A stretch of 39,141 nt of DNA from contig JAEUJP010000241.1 in the NCBI GenBank assembly GCA_016793725.1, forward strand, positions 1 through 39,141. Reading direction: 5' to 3'. This DNA comes from Myxococcaceae bacterium. GTDB taxonomy: Bacteria; Myxococcota; Myxococcia; Myxococcales; Myxococcaceae. The position numbers and the translations under genes were made by a program. Positions 17,756 to 27,885 of this stretch are shown in pieces (within the stretch, counting starts at the first letter, position 1; each line of letters opens with the position of its first letter). The notes under the pieces were generated by a model. That model was not told the DNA's origin and ran no database searches. It worked only from the letters and a program-made list of their open reading frames with translations.

Positions 17756-17878
17756 CTAACGAACCCAGCGCCACGGTGACTGCGACGAGGTCGAGGTCGC
17801 GGTGGCCGGTGCGGGCTGCGTGCGGTCGGTCGACCGCTGGTCGGTCATGTAGAAGTACGTCGCGTTGGTCGGCGCCAT
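17756..17878 (-). CDS. Possible 40-residue small protein
   Basis: In the 171-bp gap between the Cys-rich lipoprotein and the VWA gene, a minus-strand frame from ATG 17878 (or GTG 17887) to TAG encodes a peptide starting MAPTNATYFYMTDQRS and ending SPWRWVR, with a Thr/Ala/Pro/Ser-rich middle. Third codon positions are almost all G or C, as in real genes here. It would be the gene downstream of the VWA lipoprotein on the same strand. I recognise no family, and 40 codons is too short for composition to be decisive. Confidence 0.35.
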   Translation of the reverse strand: MAPTNATYFYMTDQRSTDRTQPAPATATSTSSQSPWRWVR

Positions 17879-17922
17879 GCGACGCACAATGATCTCGTTC
17901 GATCGCCGCGCAAGTTTTCAGC

Positions 17923-19215
17923 TCAGAAGATGCAGAGCCGCTCGATCTTGAGCTCGAGATCATCGAGCCGGCGCAGGCAGCTGGGGGTGAAGGTGGCCCT
18001 GCCCACGGGGGCCGCCTCGGTGGGCGCCTGCCAGGTGAAGCCGCCGTTGTCGATGGTGCACGACTGCAGGGTGTCGTCGGCTCGCCTGATGATGAGCTGG
18101 AGCACGCCCGGGTCGGGCACCCCCTCGATCTCGAGCGTCTGCTGAATGCCGGCGAGCGAGGCGATGTCGATGAGGGTCTGCGCGTACGACGCCTGGCAGA
18201 TCGAAGCCAGGTTCTCGAGCTTGGGGTCGAACAGCTCGGTCATCGCGCGGTGGCGGAAGCCGGGCTGAATCGAGGTGGGGCAGTCGATGTTGCGCACCTG
18301 CTGGTACGTGCCGGCGTCGGTCACGACGGGCGTGAGCACCTTCATGGCGGCCTTGTTGACGGTGCTGACGGGCCCGATGGTGGTGTAGACGACGTCGCGC
18401 TTCGAGCCGTCGGGGTTCTTGAGCCCGTTCAAGATGTCGAAGTACTCGGCCACCGAGGTGAGCTGCATGCCCTTGTCGCCGCAGTAGTCGACCTCGGGCT
18501 GCCGGCCGACCGTGACCGTCGGAGGCCGCACCTTCTCGCTGCAGTCGTCTTCGTCGGTCAAGACGACGATGAGCAGCCGAGCGCCATCGCGCAAGAAGCC
18601 GCCGTTGCCGCCCTGCTCGAGGGGCCGGGCCATCTCGTCGACGAGGGCGATGCGGAGGGCCTCGAACGGGGTCTCTTGGCCGCTGTTGAAGTCGACGCCC
18701 TGCTGAACGAGGCGGGCGAACTTGTCGACGAGCTCGGGATCATCGGCGTCGATCTTGCGCTGCGAGCCGGTGCCGGGCACGAAGCCGCCGTCGGGCAGGC
18801 GGTCGGGCACGGGCTGCAGCTTGCCCGACTGGGGGCAGTAGAAGCCCGTGCCGTTGCTGCAGATCTTGAGGAAGGGGGGCGCCCCACCCTCGGCGAAGTT
18901 CTCGTAGACGGTGGTGGTGATGGCGCCGACCCGAATGTCCTGCTGAACGCCGCCGGCCATGCGGAGCTTCGACACGAAGGTCGTCAGCTCGCGGGCGACA
19001 CCTTCTTGCTCTTCACGCATCGAGCTCGAGTTGTCGATGACGAACAAGATGTCGAGCTGCTGGGGTTTGACGATGGGCTGCTCTTCGTCGCACGACTTCG
19101 AGAGGGTCGAGCCCGGCCGATCGGGGGGTGCCTTACAGCCGAAGCACCCGTTACACGCGGTACAGATGGCCCAGACCGCGACCACGACGCTGATTCGAAG
19201 GTGTTTCGAGTGCAT
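17923..19215 (-). CDS. VWA-domain lipoprotein
   Basis: The 430-residue protein has a signal peptide ending at a lipobox (CTAC, Cys21), a short Cys-rich stretch and a von Willebrand factor A domain from about residue 53. LFVIDNSSSM supplies the MIDAS D-x-S-x-S metal site. VLTDEDDCSE lies further on, matching the MIDAS Asp loop. VWA proteins bind partners through a divalent metal; the partner is unknown. The C-terminal ~90 residues contain conserved-looking Cys pairs (SCTIDNGGF, SCLRRL). Similar lipoproteins are common in Myxococcota surfaces. It is transcribed away from lon, with a 155-bp shared upstream region. Confidence 0.85.
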   Translation of the reverse strand: MHSKHLRISVVVAVWAICTACNGCFGCKAPPDRPGSTLSKSCDEEQPIVKPQQLDILFVIDNSSSMREEQEGVARELTTFVSKLRMAGGVQQDIRVGAITTTVYENFAEGGAPPFLKICSNGTGFYCPQSGKLQPVPDRLPDGGFVPGTGSQRKIDADDPELVDKFARLVQQGVDFNSGQETPFEALRIALVDEMARPLEQGGNGGFLRDGARLLIVVLTDEDDCSEKVRPPTVTVGRQPEVDYCGDKGMQLTSVAEYFDILNGLKNPDGSKRDVVYTTIGPVSTVNKAAMKVLTPVVTDAGTYQQVRNIDCPTSIQPGFRHRAMTELFDPKLENLASICQASYAQTLIDIASLAGIQQTLEIEGVPDPGVLQLIIRRADDTLQSCTIDNGGFTWQAPTEAAPVGRATFTPSCLRRLDDLELKIERLCIF

Positions 19216-19370
19216 GGGAGTTAACCGAACCGGTAGTTACCGAATTGCCTTCGGCCAGCGCCCATTCTGCCCGAAGCTCCACCTCAAGGCGAAAAGACAT
19301 CAGCGCACCTTGCCGCTGCTCAACGGATTGCTACCCTAAGTCGTTACTCCCACCTCGAAAGCGAACCTCA

Positions 19371-21815
<2,445 letters not shown>

Positions 21816-21839
21816 GGGTCTGAGATCGATGGCGCAGTG

Positions 21840-21865
21840 CTACGGGCTCCTTCGGGGGCCCGTAG
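21840..21865 (+). terminator. UUCG-capped hairpin terminator after lon
   Basis: CTACGGGCTCC, then TTCG, then GGGGCCCGTAG, form an 11-bp stem (one G-U pair) with a C(UUCG)G tetraloop, one of the most stable RNA hairpins. It lies 25 bp after the lon stop, between convergent genes. A run of seven T follows about 18 bp later (near 21885-21891), so it is not the textbook stem-then-U-tract. The stem is symmetric and could act on both strands. Confidence 0.8.
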
Positions 21866-21910
21866 TCGTCTGGGGGCGTCACGTCTTTTTTTGGGAGTGC
21901 CCGAGGGCCG

Positions 21911-22852
21911 TCAGACGACGGTGCGGAAGTACGCGATGGTCTTCGCGAGCCCCTCGTCGAGGCTGACTCTGGGCTCCCAGCCGAGCAGGGTGCGGGCGCG
22001 GGTGATGTCGGGCTTGCGCTGCTTGGGGTCGTCTTTGGGCAGCGGCGAAAACGAGATCTGGCCGCCGCCGCCGGCTGCCCTGCGTACGGCCTCGGCGAAC
22101 TCGAGCATCGTCAGCTCGACGGGGTTGCCGATGTTCACCGGGTCGCTCACGTCAGAGAGCATGAGCTTCACGATGCCGTCGATCTCGTCGTCGACGTAGC
22201 AGAACGAGCGTGTCTGCGTGCCGTCGCCGAAGACGGTGAAGTTCTGGCCCTTCAAGGCCTGGCCGACGAACGCGGGCACGACGCGGCCGTCGTTCAGCCG
22301 CATGCGGGGCCCGTAGGTGTTGAAGATGCGCACCATGCGGGTCTGTACCCCGAGCCGATCGCGGTAGGCGGTGACGATGGCCTCGCCGTAGCGCTTGGCC
22401 TCGTCGTAGACGGCGCGGGGCCCGACGCTGTTGACGTTGCCGAGGTAGGTCTCGGGCTGGGGCGAGACCGAGGGGTCGCCGTAGATCTCTGACGTCGAGG
22501 CCTGCAGCATGCGGGCGCCCTTCGCGCGGGCGAGGTCGAGCGCGTTCTGCGTGCCGAGCGAGCCGACGCGCAGGGTCTCGAGCCAGAGCCGGTCGTAGTC
22601 GAACGGCGAGGCGGGCGAGGCCAGGTTGAAGACGAAGTCGACGGGGCCCTCGATCGAGATCGGTTTGCAGACGTCGTGCAACAGAAGACCGATGCGCGGG
22701 TCGACGAGGTTGTTCTTCGAGCCGGTCGAGAGATCATCGACCGCGAGCACCGAAGCGGCGCCGTCCGAGAGGCAACGCTCACACAGGTGCGAGCCCAGAA
22801 AGCCGGCGCCCCCGAGCACGACGACGTGTTTGCCCTGCAGCGAGGCCGGCAC
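21911..22852 (-). CDS. NAD-dependent epimerase, UDP-glucuronate-decarboxylase-like
   Basis: The 313-residue short-chain dehydrogenase/epimerase (GTG start) has the NAD motif GGAGFLG (14-20), an acidic strand-2 end (AVDDLSTG) and catalytic Ser-Tyr-Lys, with STSEIYGDP upstream and Y-D-E-A-K as the Tyr-x-x-x-Lys. The flanking [14 protein letters not shown] and [11 protein letters not shown] closely match UDP-glucuronate decarboxylase (UXS), which makes UDP-xylose from UDP-glucuronate. UDP-xylose would feed exopolysaccharide or LPS synthesis. No glycosyltransferases adjoin it, so the assignment rests on motif similarity. Other UXS/RmlB-like epimerases remain possible. Confidence 0.83.
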   Translation of the reverse strand: MPASLQGKHVVVLGGAGFLGSHLCERCLSDGAASVLAVDDLSTGSKNNLVDPRIGLLLHDVCKPISIEGPVDFVFNLASPASPFDYDRLWLETLRVGSLGTQNALDLARAKGARMLQASTSEIYGDPSVSPQPETYLGNVNSVGPRAVYDEAKRYGEAIVTAYRDRLGVQTRMVRIFNTYGPRMRLNDGRVVPAFVGQALKGQNFTVFGDGTQTRSFCYVDDEIDGIVKLMLSDVSDPVNIGNPVELTMLEFAEAVRRAAGGGGQISFSPLPKDDPKQRKPDITRARTLLGWEPRVSLDEGLAKTIAYFRTVV

Positions 22853-22880
22853 GGTGTGCGGCTATACCGCTCACACGCGG

Positions 22881-23060
22881 CTAGATCTCGTCGAAAGTCG
22901 CCTGGCCCGGCAGCACGCCCTTGTACTTCTCGAGCACGAGGTCGATGCCCTGGCGAATGTACTCAGCGACGGGAACCTTGGTCTTCTGGTTCAGCAGCTT
23001 GAGCAATTCGTTCTGCTCTGGCGTGATGTAGATCGTCGTGGAGATCTTCTTGCGCGCCAT
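22881..23060 (-). CDS. Small ribbon-helix-helix DNA-binding protein
   Basis: A 59-residue protein starts MARKKISTTIYITPEQ. The basic N-terminus and alternating beta-strand (KISTTIYIT) are followed by two helices (PEQNELLKLLNQKT and VAEYIRQGIDLVLEKYK), the ribbon-helix-helix fold that dimerises and reads DNA through the strand. A short tail ends ATFDEI. It lies 28 bp downstream of the start of the epimerase and is divergent from the lipoprotein at 23103; the 42-bp gap holds a direct repeat that may be its operator. The phylum contains an RHH nucleoid protein that binds c-di-GMP (CdbA of M. xanthus). Whether this is its orthologue needs alignment. No clear ribosome site precedes the ATG. Confidence 0.88.
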   Translation of the reverse strand: MARKKISTTIYITPEQNELLKLLNQKTKVPVAEYIRQGIDLVLEKYKGVLPGQATFDEI

Positions 23061-23061
23061 T

Positions 23062-23080
23062 GACGTATGTGACGGTATGT
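23062..23080. promoter_or_regulatory. Tandem GAC(G)GTATGT repeat, candidate RHH operator
   Basis: GACGTATGT (23062-23070) is followed directly by GACGGTATGT (23071-23080) in the 42-bp gap between the divergent RHH gene and lipoprotein gene. RHH proteins commonly autoregulate through short tandem or inverted repeats next to their own start. The repeats sit right at the RHH start codon and about 20 bp before the lipoprotein start. A good Shine-Dalgarno GGAGG (23091-23095) lies 7 nt before the lipoprotein ATG and fixes that start. Confidence 0.4.
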
Positions 23081-23102
23081 CGACCTACTTGGAGGGTCAA
23101 AA

Positions 23103-23723
23103 ATGAGGCCAGTAGTCGTTGCGACATGCCTGTTGGTGGCTGCCGGTTCGACGACTGCCTGTTCGACCACCAAAGACGCGAAGTCGGGCGACGGCTCGTC
23201 GTCGGGCGGCGCCGAGAAGCTCTCTGAGAACATTCGCCAGAAGCAGTCGGGCAACGAGAAGGTGACCGAGTTCGATCTGAACGGCGACAAGAAGCCCGAC
23301 GTGTGGACGTACACGGCCCCCGGGAAGAGCGCCGACGGCAAAGACATCGAGAAGCTCGTTCGCAAAGAGCTCGACATCAACTGGGACGGGCGCGTCGACA
23401 TCGCGCGCAACTACGACGACCGCGAGCAGGTCGAGCGCGAGGCGTTGGACCTCGACTTCGACGGCAAGGTCGACCAGGTGAACTACTACGAGAAGTCGAT
23501 CATCGTGCGCAAAGAGCGCGACCTGTCGTCTGCGGGGCGCCCTTCGCTGTGGCTCTTCTACGAGAAGGGCAAGCTGGTGCGAAAAGAGCGCGACACGAAC
23601 GCCGACGGCAAGGTCGACTACTGGGAGTACTGGGAAGGCGACCAGGTCGACCGCGTCGGTGAAGATCTCGACGGCGACGGCAATGTCGACAAGTGGACCA
23701 AGAACCCGAACTCCGAGGGCTGA
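23103..23723 (+). CDS. Lipoprotein with 24-residue calcium-loop-like repeats
   Basis: The 206-residue protein has a signal peptide with a lipobox-like TTAC (Cys20) and a Ser/Gly-rich linker. The rest is built of repeats whose core is D-x-N/D-x-D-G-x-x-D, an EF-hand/dockerin-type metal loop: DLNGDKKPD (58), DINWDGRVD (91), DLDFDGKVD (116), a degenerate DLSSAGRPS (140), DTNADGKVD (164) and DLDGDGNVD (188). From residue 91 the period is 24-25. Between loops, aromatic strands (WTY, YYE, WLFYEKG, YWEYWEG) recur with LVRKE-like segments. It probably binds calcium at the outer surface; its role is unknown. A GGAGG ribosome site fixes the ATG. Its end overlaps the next gene's start by 41 bp. Confidence 0.85.
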   Translation: MRPVVVATCLLVAAGSTTACSTTKDAKSGDGSSSGGAEKLSENIRQKQSGNEKVTEFDLNGDKKPDVWTYTAPGKSADGKDIEKLVRKELDINWDGRVDIARNYDDREQVEREALDLDFDGKVDQVNYYEKSIIVRKERDLSSAGRPSLWLFYEKGKLVRKERDTNADGKVDYWEYWEGDQVDRVGEDLDGDGNVDKWTKNPNSEG

Positions 23724-24306
23724 GCGCTTCGGGGCGCTGGCGCTGGCGCTGGCGCTGACGCTGGCGGGGTGTCAGTGCCTGCCACCGTCGATCGACGGGC
23801 CCGACGGCAGCACGGGGCTCGACGGAGGGAGCGACGCCGGGCCGATGTTGCAGGCATGCCCTGCCCTCGACTGCCCGGTGCCCGACTCGGGCATCGCGTG
23901 TGCTCCGAGCTGCATCGGCGGTGAGTGTGTCGGCGAGTGCTCGGGCGGGCGCGACTGTCAGGTGCTCGACGCCGGGCGTTGCCTGTCGTGTGCGGGTGAG
24001 ACGCGCTGCGCCGAGGCGAGCTGCACGCCGGGCCCGCGCTGCACGTTTACGGTCGAGAACAGCTCGTGTGCGGGGCTCGTCGACGACGGCTTCAGGGGCA
24101 GCATCGCGACCGAGGCCGACTGCCGCGGGGTGATCTCGGGCGACGCCGGGGTGCTCGGCACCTGGTACGAGCTCGACGTGGGCGAGGCCGTGGCGAACAT
24201 TCCCCGGTTGGGCGGCACGTGTGTGGCGAAAGACCAGTTCACCGGCGCGCAGCGCACGCGGTTCTTCTGCCCGTTCTGCGCGTTCACCGCGTTCGGCTGC
24301 GACTGA
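23683..24306 (+). CDS. Cys-rich lipoprotein of unknown function
   Basis: From ATG 23683 (one of two in-frame ATGs, the other at 23659) the 207-residue product has a basic n-region and a repeated Leu-Ala core (ALALALALTLAGC) ending in a lipobox. A short Asp/Gly linker (DGPDGSTGLDGGSDAG) follows, then about eighteen cysteines in C-x-x-C-like spacing up to residue ~120. The C-terminal half (TFTVENSSCAGL to the end) looks like a small beta domain and ends with FCPFCAFTAFGC. I recognise no family. Overlap with the preceding lipoprotein gene implies co-translation. Confidence 0.7.
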   Translation: MSTSGPRTRTPRAERFGALALALALTLAGCQCLPPSIDGPDGSTGLDGGSDAGPMLQACPALDCPVPDSGIACAPSCIGGECVGECSGGRDCQVLDAGRCLSCAGETRCAEASCTPGPRCTFTVENSSCAGLVDDGFRGSIATEADCRGVISGDAGVLGTWYELDVGEAVANIPRLGGTCVAKDQFTGAQRTRFFCPFCAFTAFGCD

Positions 24307-24352
24307 GCTTCTCGTCGCTGCGCTCCCGTTTCGGCGTCAGAGGCGCGAAGCT

Positions 24353-25042
24353 TCAGTTCGCGTTCGTGACGATGGCCTGAATCGACGTCTCGCGCTGAAA
24401 GTCGCTCAAGTAGCGCGCGGCGGCGTCTTTCGAGGGGAAGCGGCCCATGCGCACGCGGTGCCAGGTGCCCTTGCCGGCGATGTGGGCCTCGACGACATAG
24501 GGCGCGTAGCCCTTGCCGCGCAGATCGGCGGCGAACCGATCGGCCTCGGCCTTGTCTTGATAGGCGCTGAGCTGAAGGGTCCAGCTCCCGTCGGCCGAGG
24601 CCTCGGCGGGCTTCTGGGCACGGGCGATGGCCTCTTTCAGGTCGCCGGCGTCGCGCTCGACGGTGCGCGTGGGCACGGCGACGGGCTCGGGCTTCGGCTC
24701 TTCTGCGGCAGGGGCTGGCGGCGGAGGCGCGGGCGCCGGCTTCGGCTCTTCGGGCGGCGCGACGACGGCGACGGGCGCAGGCGGAGGGGGCTTGGGCTTC
24801 GGGGCGTCTTTGGTGAGCTCGTCTTGATAGGTGAGCCTGGGCTCGGCCGACTTCGCGTCGAGCTGCGAGAGCAGATCGGCCGGCTGGCTGATGGCGTCTT
24901 CGCTCGCGAGCTTCTTGCCGACGGCGACGCCGAGCACGAAGACGCCGCCCAGGGCGATGACTCCGACGAAGGTGAGCGTGAGAATCTGGCGGGTGTCGAG
25001 CGAGAGCTCGTACTTCTCTTTCAGCTTGTGAACGTCGCGCAC
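24353..25042 (-). CDS. SPOR-domain membrane protein
   Basis: The 229-residue protein (GTG start) has a short cytoplasmic N-terminus, one membrane helix (about 20-42), a Pro/Ala/Lys-rich periplasmic spacer (about 75-130) and a C-terminal SPOR domain (about 150-225, starting WTLQLSAYQDKAEA). SPOR domains bind denuded peptidoglycan strands at division septa, and this architecture is like FtsN or DedD. It likely localises to the septum; a division role is inferred. It lies 112 bp downstream of sppA on the same strand. That gap shows no feature I can name. Confidence 0.88.
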   Translation of the reverse strand: MRDVHKLKEKYELSLDTRQILTLTFVGVIALGGVFVLGVAVGKKLASEDAISQPADLLSQLDAKSAEPRLTYQDELTKDAPKPKPPPPAPVAVVAPPEEPKPAPAPPPPAPAAEEPKPEPVAVPTRTVERDAGDLKEAIARAQKPAEASADGSWTLQLSAYQDKAEADRFAADLRGKGYAPYVVEAHIAGKGTWHRVRMGRFPSKDAAARYLSDFQRETSIQAIVTNAN

Positions 25043-25154
25043 TGTGTGTCGAACGGTACCGCGACTCGCACCTGGGTCAAGCTACTGGCCTGATCAGCGA
25101 TGAAGCATGCGCAGCGATGGAAGCCGAACGCGGAGGCCGGCGGCCGGAGCAAGA

Positions 25155-26057
25155 CTACGGCGCCATTCGGTACTGCATGCTGACGCCGGCGAGCTTGCCG
25201 AGCACCTCGCTCGCGTAGCTGGCGGCCTCTTCTTCGTCGCCCATGAGCTCGCGGAGGAACTTTTTGTCTTTCTTCGGGTACTCGGTCTTCGGCTCGCCGG
25301 TGATGCCGCCGAGCTTGCCGGCCTCGGCGATGGCGGCCTCGATGCCGCCGAGCTCGTCGACGAGCTTCACCTCTTTCGCCTGGCGCCCGCTGAACACGCG
25401 GCCATCGGCGAGCGGCGTCACCTCTTCGACCGTGAGCTTGCGACCCTGCGCGACGGCCTCGATGAACTGCGCGTGAACGTCGGCGAGCATGCCCTCGAAG
25501 TACGCGCGCTCTTCGGGCGTCATCTCGCGAAACGGCGAGCCCGAGTCTTTCATCTTGCCGGCCTTGATCGTGTTCATGTCGACGCCGGCCCACTTCAAGA
25601 GGCCCTGAACGTTGGGCATCTCCATGATGACGCCGATGCTGCCGGTGAGGGTGCCGGGGTTCGCGTAGATCTTGTCTGTGGCGCAGGCGATGTAATAGCC
25701 ACCGCTCGCGGCGAGCGAGCCCATCGAGGCGACGATCTTCTTCTTCGCCTTGATGCGCTTGATGGCGTCGTAGATCTCTTGCGAGGGGCCGACCGCGCCG
25801 CCGGGCGAGTCGATGCGCAGCACGATGGCCTTGATGTGCTCGGCCTCGGCGAACTTGTTGAGCTCTTTCAAGGTGCGCTTGCTGTCCATGATCGTGCCGC
25901 TGACCTCGATCACGCCGACCTTGTCGGAGCCACCGCCGCCGTCGCTGTCTGACGCGTCGCTCTTCACCGCGAAGTACATGACGAGCAGGAAGCCGAAGAG
26001 GCTGATGAACATGCCTCCGAAGACGATGCCCAACACCCACGCGGCGCGTCGATCCAT
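25155..26057 (-). CDS. sppA: Signal peptide peptidase SppA
   Basis: SppA degrades cleaved signal peptides in the membrane. The 300-residue, single-domain form (as in Bacillus) has an N-terminal membrane helix (about 8-31), VIEVSGTI, LRIDSPGG, the nucleophile Ser118 in LAASGGYYIA and the general base Lys170 in AGKMKDSGS. The 52-residue spacing equals that of B. subtilis SppA (147/199). The C-terminal FSGRQAKEVKLVDELGG is also typical. ATG start; 34 bp separate it from the divergent zinc-finger gene. Confidence 0.94.
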   Translation of the reverse strand: MDRRAAWVLGIVFGGMFISLFGFLLVMYFAVKSDASDSDGGGGSDKVGVIEVSGTIMDSKRTLKELNKFAEAEHIKAIVLRIDSPGGAVGPSQEIYDAIKRIKAKKKIVASMGSLAASGGYYIACATDKIYANPGTLTGSIGVIMEMPNVQGLLKWAGVDMNTIKAGKMKDSGSPFREMTPEERAYFEGMLADVHAQFIEAVAQGRKLTVEEVTPLADGRVFSGRQAKEVKLVDELGGIEAAIAEAGKLGGITGEPKTEYPKKDKKFLRELMGDEEEAASYASEVLGKLAGVSMQYRMAP

Positions 26058-26091
26058 GAGCGGGGGGATATCACTGCGCTACGCTCGCGCA

Positions 26092-27276
26092 ATGGCCGGC
26101 GAGCGCATGATCGAGATGACGTGGACCTGCACCAGCTGCAGCCACAAGAACCTCGGTCGCTACAAGCAGTGCCAGAACTGCAGGAACCCCAAAGACGGCA
26201 GCGAGCCGTACGAGATGCCCGCCGACACCACGAAGGCGGTCACCGTCACCGAAGAGGCGCTGTTGCGCATGGCGAGCGCCGGCCCCGACTGGCGCTGTGC
26301 GTACTGCGGCAGTGATCAGCGCCGCTCCGACCAGGGCTGCGCGAACTGCGGCGCGTCGGCGGTCGAGGGTGAAGAGGCGAGCGACGGCCCGCCGGCTCCG
26401 CCGAAGGGGCCCCGCCCTGCCCCGCCCGACTTCGGCTCGACGTGGAAGCTGGTGCTCGGCTGCTTCGGCTTCGTGGTGCTGCTCGCGGGCATGGGCGGCG
26501 CGATGTACTGGTGGAAGAACCGTGCCCGCGACTTCACGGCGAACGTCGTCTCGGTGAAGTGGCAGCGCAACGTCGCCGTCGAGCGCTGGCAGGTGGTGGC
26601 GCACGAAGGCTTCAAAGAGAACCTGCCGAAGACGGCGTTCGAGGTGAGGTCGATGGGGCAGAAGCACCACCACGACGAGCAGGTGCTCGATGGCTACGAC
26701 ACCGAGTACTACTCGGTCGACGTGCCCGACGGGTACCGCACCGAGTCGTACACCGAGCGCGTGTCGTGCGGTCAGGAGTGCACGTCGAGCCCGAAGAGCT
26801 GCCACGAGGAGTGCAAGAGCAACAAGAACGGCTTCGCCTCGTGCCGGCAGGTGTGCACGGGCGGCGGCCAGACGTGCCGCACGAAGTACTGCAACGAGCA
26901 CCGCACGCGGCAGGTGCCGAAGACGCGGAGCGAGCGCAGATCTCGCCAGGTGCCGCGCTACCGCGCCGAGCCGCGCTACGCCGAGGGCTTCGCGTACAAG
27001 AACTGGGAGTGGCAGCACGACCGCGACGTGCCGACCGAGGGGCAAGACGTGAACTGCCGCTGGGGCTCGGGCGGCGGCAAGGCGCTCGCCGAGGGTGAAA
27101 AAGAGCGCGAGTCACGCACCGAGTCGTACGAGGTGACGCTGAGCTACGACGACGGCAAGGAGCTCACGATTCGGCCGAAAGACGAAGAGACGTTCGCGAA
27201 GTTCGCGCCGCAGTCGAAGCACGTCGTGCACACCGAGAAGGGGCAGCTGCTGCTCGACGGTGCGCCGCCACCGTAA
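26092..27276 (+). CDS. Membrane protein with two RanBP2-type zinc fingers
   Basis: ATG 26092 is the first start after the divergent sppA; earlier in-frame codons run antisense into sppA. The 394-residue protein begins with two zinc fingers. W11-x-C13-x2-C16-x3-N20-x6-C27-x2-C30 fits the RanBP2 pattern exactly. W67-x-C69-x2-C72 ... C83-x2-C86 is a looser second copy. One membrane helix follows a Pro-rich hinge (about 118-141). The outer part (about 145-394) has a Cys cluster (CGQEC, CHEEC, CRQVC, CRTKYC) and repeated charged Arg/Gln/Val-Pro segments. Zinc fingers should face the cytoplasm and the Cys cluster the periplasm. I know no function for this architecture. Confidence 0.8.
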   Translation: MAGERMIEMTWTCTSCSHKNLGRYKQCQNCRNPKDGSEPYEMPADTTKAVTVTEEALLRMASAGPDWRCAYCGSDQRRSDQGCANCGASAVEGEEASDGPPAPPKGPRPAPPDFGSTWKLVLGCFGFVVLLAGMGGAMYWWKNRARDFTANVVSVKWQRNVAVERWQVVAHEGFKENLPKTAFEVRSMGQKHHHDEQVLDGYDTEYYSVDVPDGYRTESYTERVSCGQECTSSPKSCHEECKSNKNGFASCRQVCTGGGQTCRTKYCNEHRTRQVPKTRSERRSRQVPRYRAEPRYAEGFAYKNWEWQHDRDVPTEGQDVNCRWGSGGGKALAEGEKERESRTESYEVTLSYDDGKELTIRPKDEETFAKFAPQSKHVVHTEKGQLLLDGAPPP

Positions 27277-27338
27277 CCCAGGCTCGCTTCCGCCGAGCTG
27301 CAGGGCTTGGCCGGGCATTGCGTCTGCCGAGCTCGACT

Positions 27339-27373
27339 GCCGGAGCCGGCTCGCCTCACCGCTCGGCTCCGGC
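27339..27373. terminator. Candidate bidirectional hairpin terminator
   Basis: GCCGGAGCCG (27339-27348) and CGGCTCCGGC (27364-27373) form a perfect 10-bp stem with a 15-nt loop. It sits in the 111-bp gap between the convergent zinc-finger gene and the DAG lipoprotein gene, where a bidirectional terminator is expected. No T-tract follows on either strand, so its strength is uncertain. Confidence 0.5.
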
Positions 27374-27387
27374 CTGTTCAGCGGTCG

Positions 27388-27885
27388 TCAGCCGCCGTCG
27401 CCGCCGTCGTCGGCGCCCGCGTCGCTGCCGGCGTCGACGCCCGCGTCGCGACCTGCGTCGACGCCCGCGTCGAAGCCCGCATCGACGCGCCCGGCGTCGA
27501 CCCCTGCGTCTACCCTGCCCGCATCGATGCCTGCATCGACCCGACCGGCGTCGACCCCGCCGTCGCGGCCGGCGTCGGCGACGCTCGCGTCGGGGCGGCT
27601 GGCGTCGTACACGCCGGCGTCGAGGTTGTAGTTGCCGTCGGGATCCATCGGGAACGCGGCGTCGTAGCCACCGTCGAACAAGAGGCACGCGCCGCCGCCG
27701 CACAGCTCGTTCGCCGCGCAGGCGACACACCTGCCGCCGCCTGCGCCACACTCGAAGAGGTTGGTGCCGGCGAGGCACTCACCGGCCTCGTCGCAGCAGC
27801 CCATGCAGGTGCTCGGGTCACACGGCTTCGTCGAGCCGCTGCAGGAGCCGACGAAGAGGGCGACGATGGCGATGGCTCGGCGCAT
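27388..27885 (-). CDS. Lipoprotein: one Cys module plus Asp-Ala-Gly tail
   Basis: From ATG 27885 the 165-residue product has a signal peptide and lipobox (VGSC, Cys15). It then has one Cys module (about 22-67: C-x4-C-x-GCC, GEC, ECGAGGGRC-x-x-C, C-x4-C), the same as in the five-module protein at 16777-17751. The last ~80 residues are a low-complexity run of Asp-Ala-Gly and Val/Arg-Asp-Ala-Gly units. The DNA of that run is a degenerate 6-18-bp tandem repeat and may vary in length between strains. The open frame extends upstream to 28098 but overlaps the next gene. Function unknown. Confidence 0.8.
   Translation of the reverse strand: MRRAIAIVALFVGSCSGSTKPCDPSTCMGCCDEAGECLAGTNLFECGAGGGRCVACAANELCGGGACLLFDGGYDAAFPMDPDGNYNLDAGVYDASRPDASVADAGRDGGVDAGRVDAGIDAGRVDAGVDAGRVDAGFDAGVDAGRDAGVDAGSDAGADDGGDGG

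Noticed and set aside
24301-24360. Hairpin AGCTTC...GAAGCT between convergent genes
   Set aside because: Six-bp stem with about 36 nt between arms; not a credible terminator.
27400-27600. Tandem DNA repeat as a non-coding element
   Set aside because: It encodes the Asp-Ala-Gly tail of a lipoprotein on the minus strand with intact reading frame.
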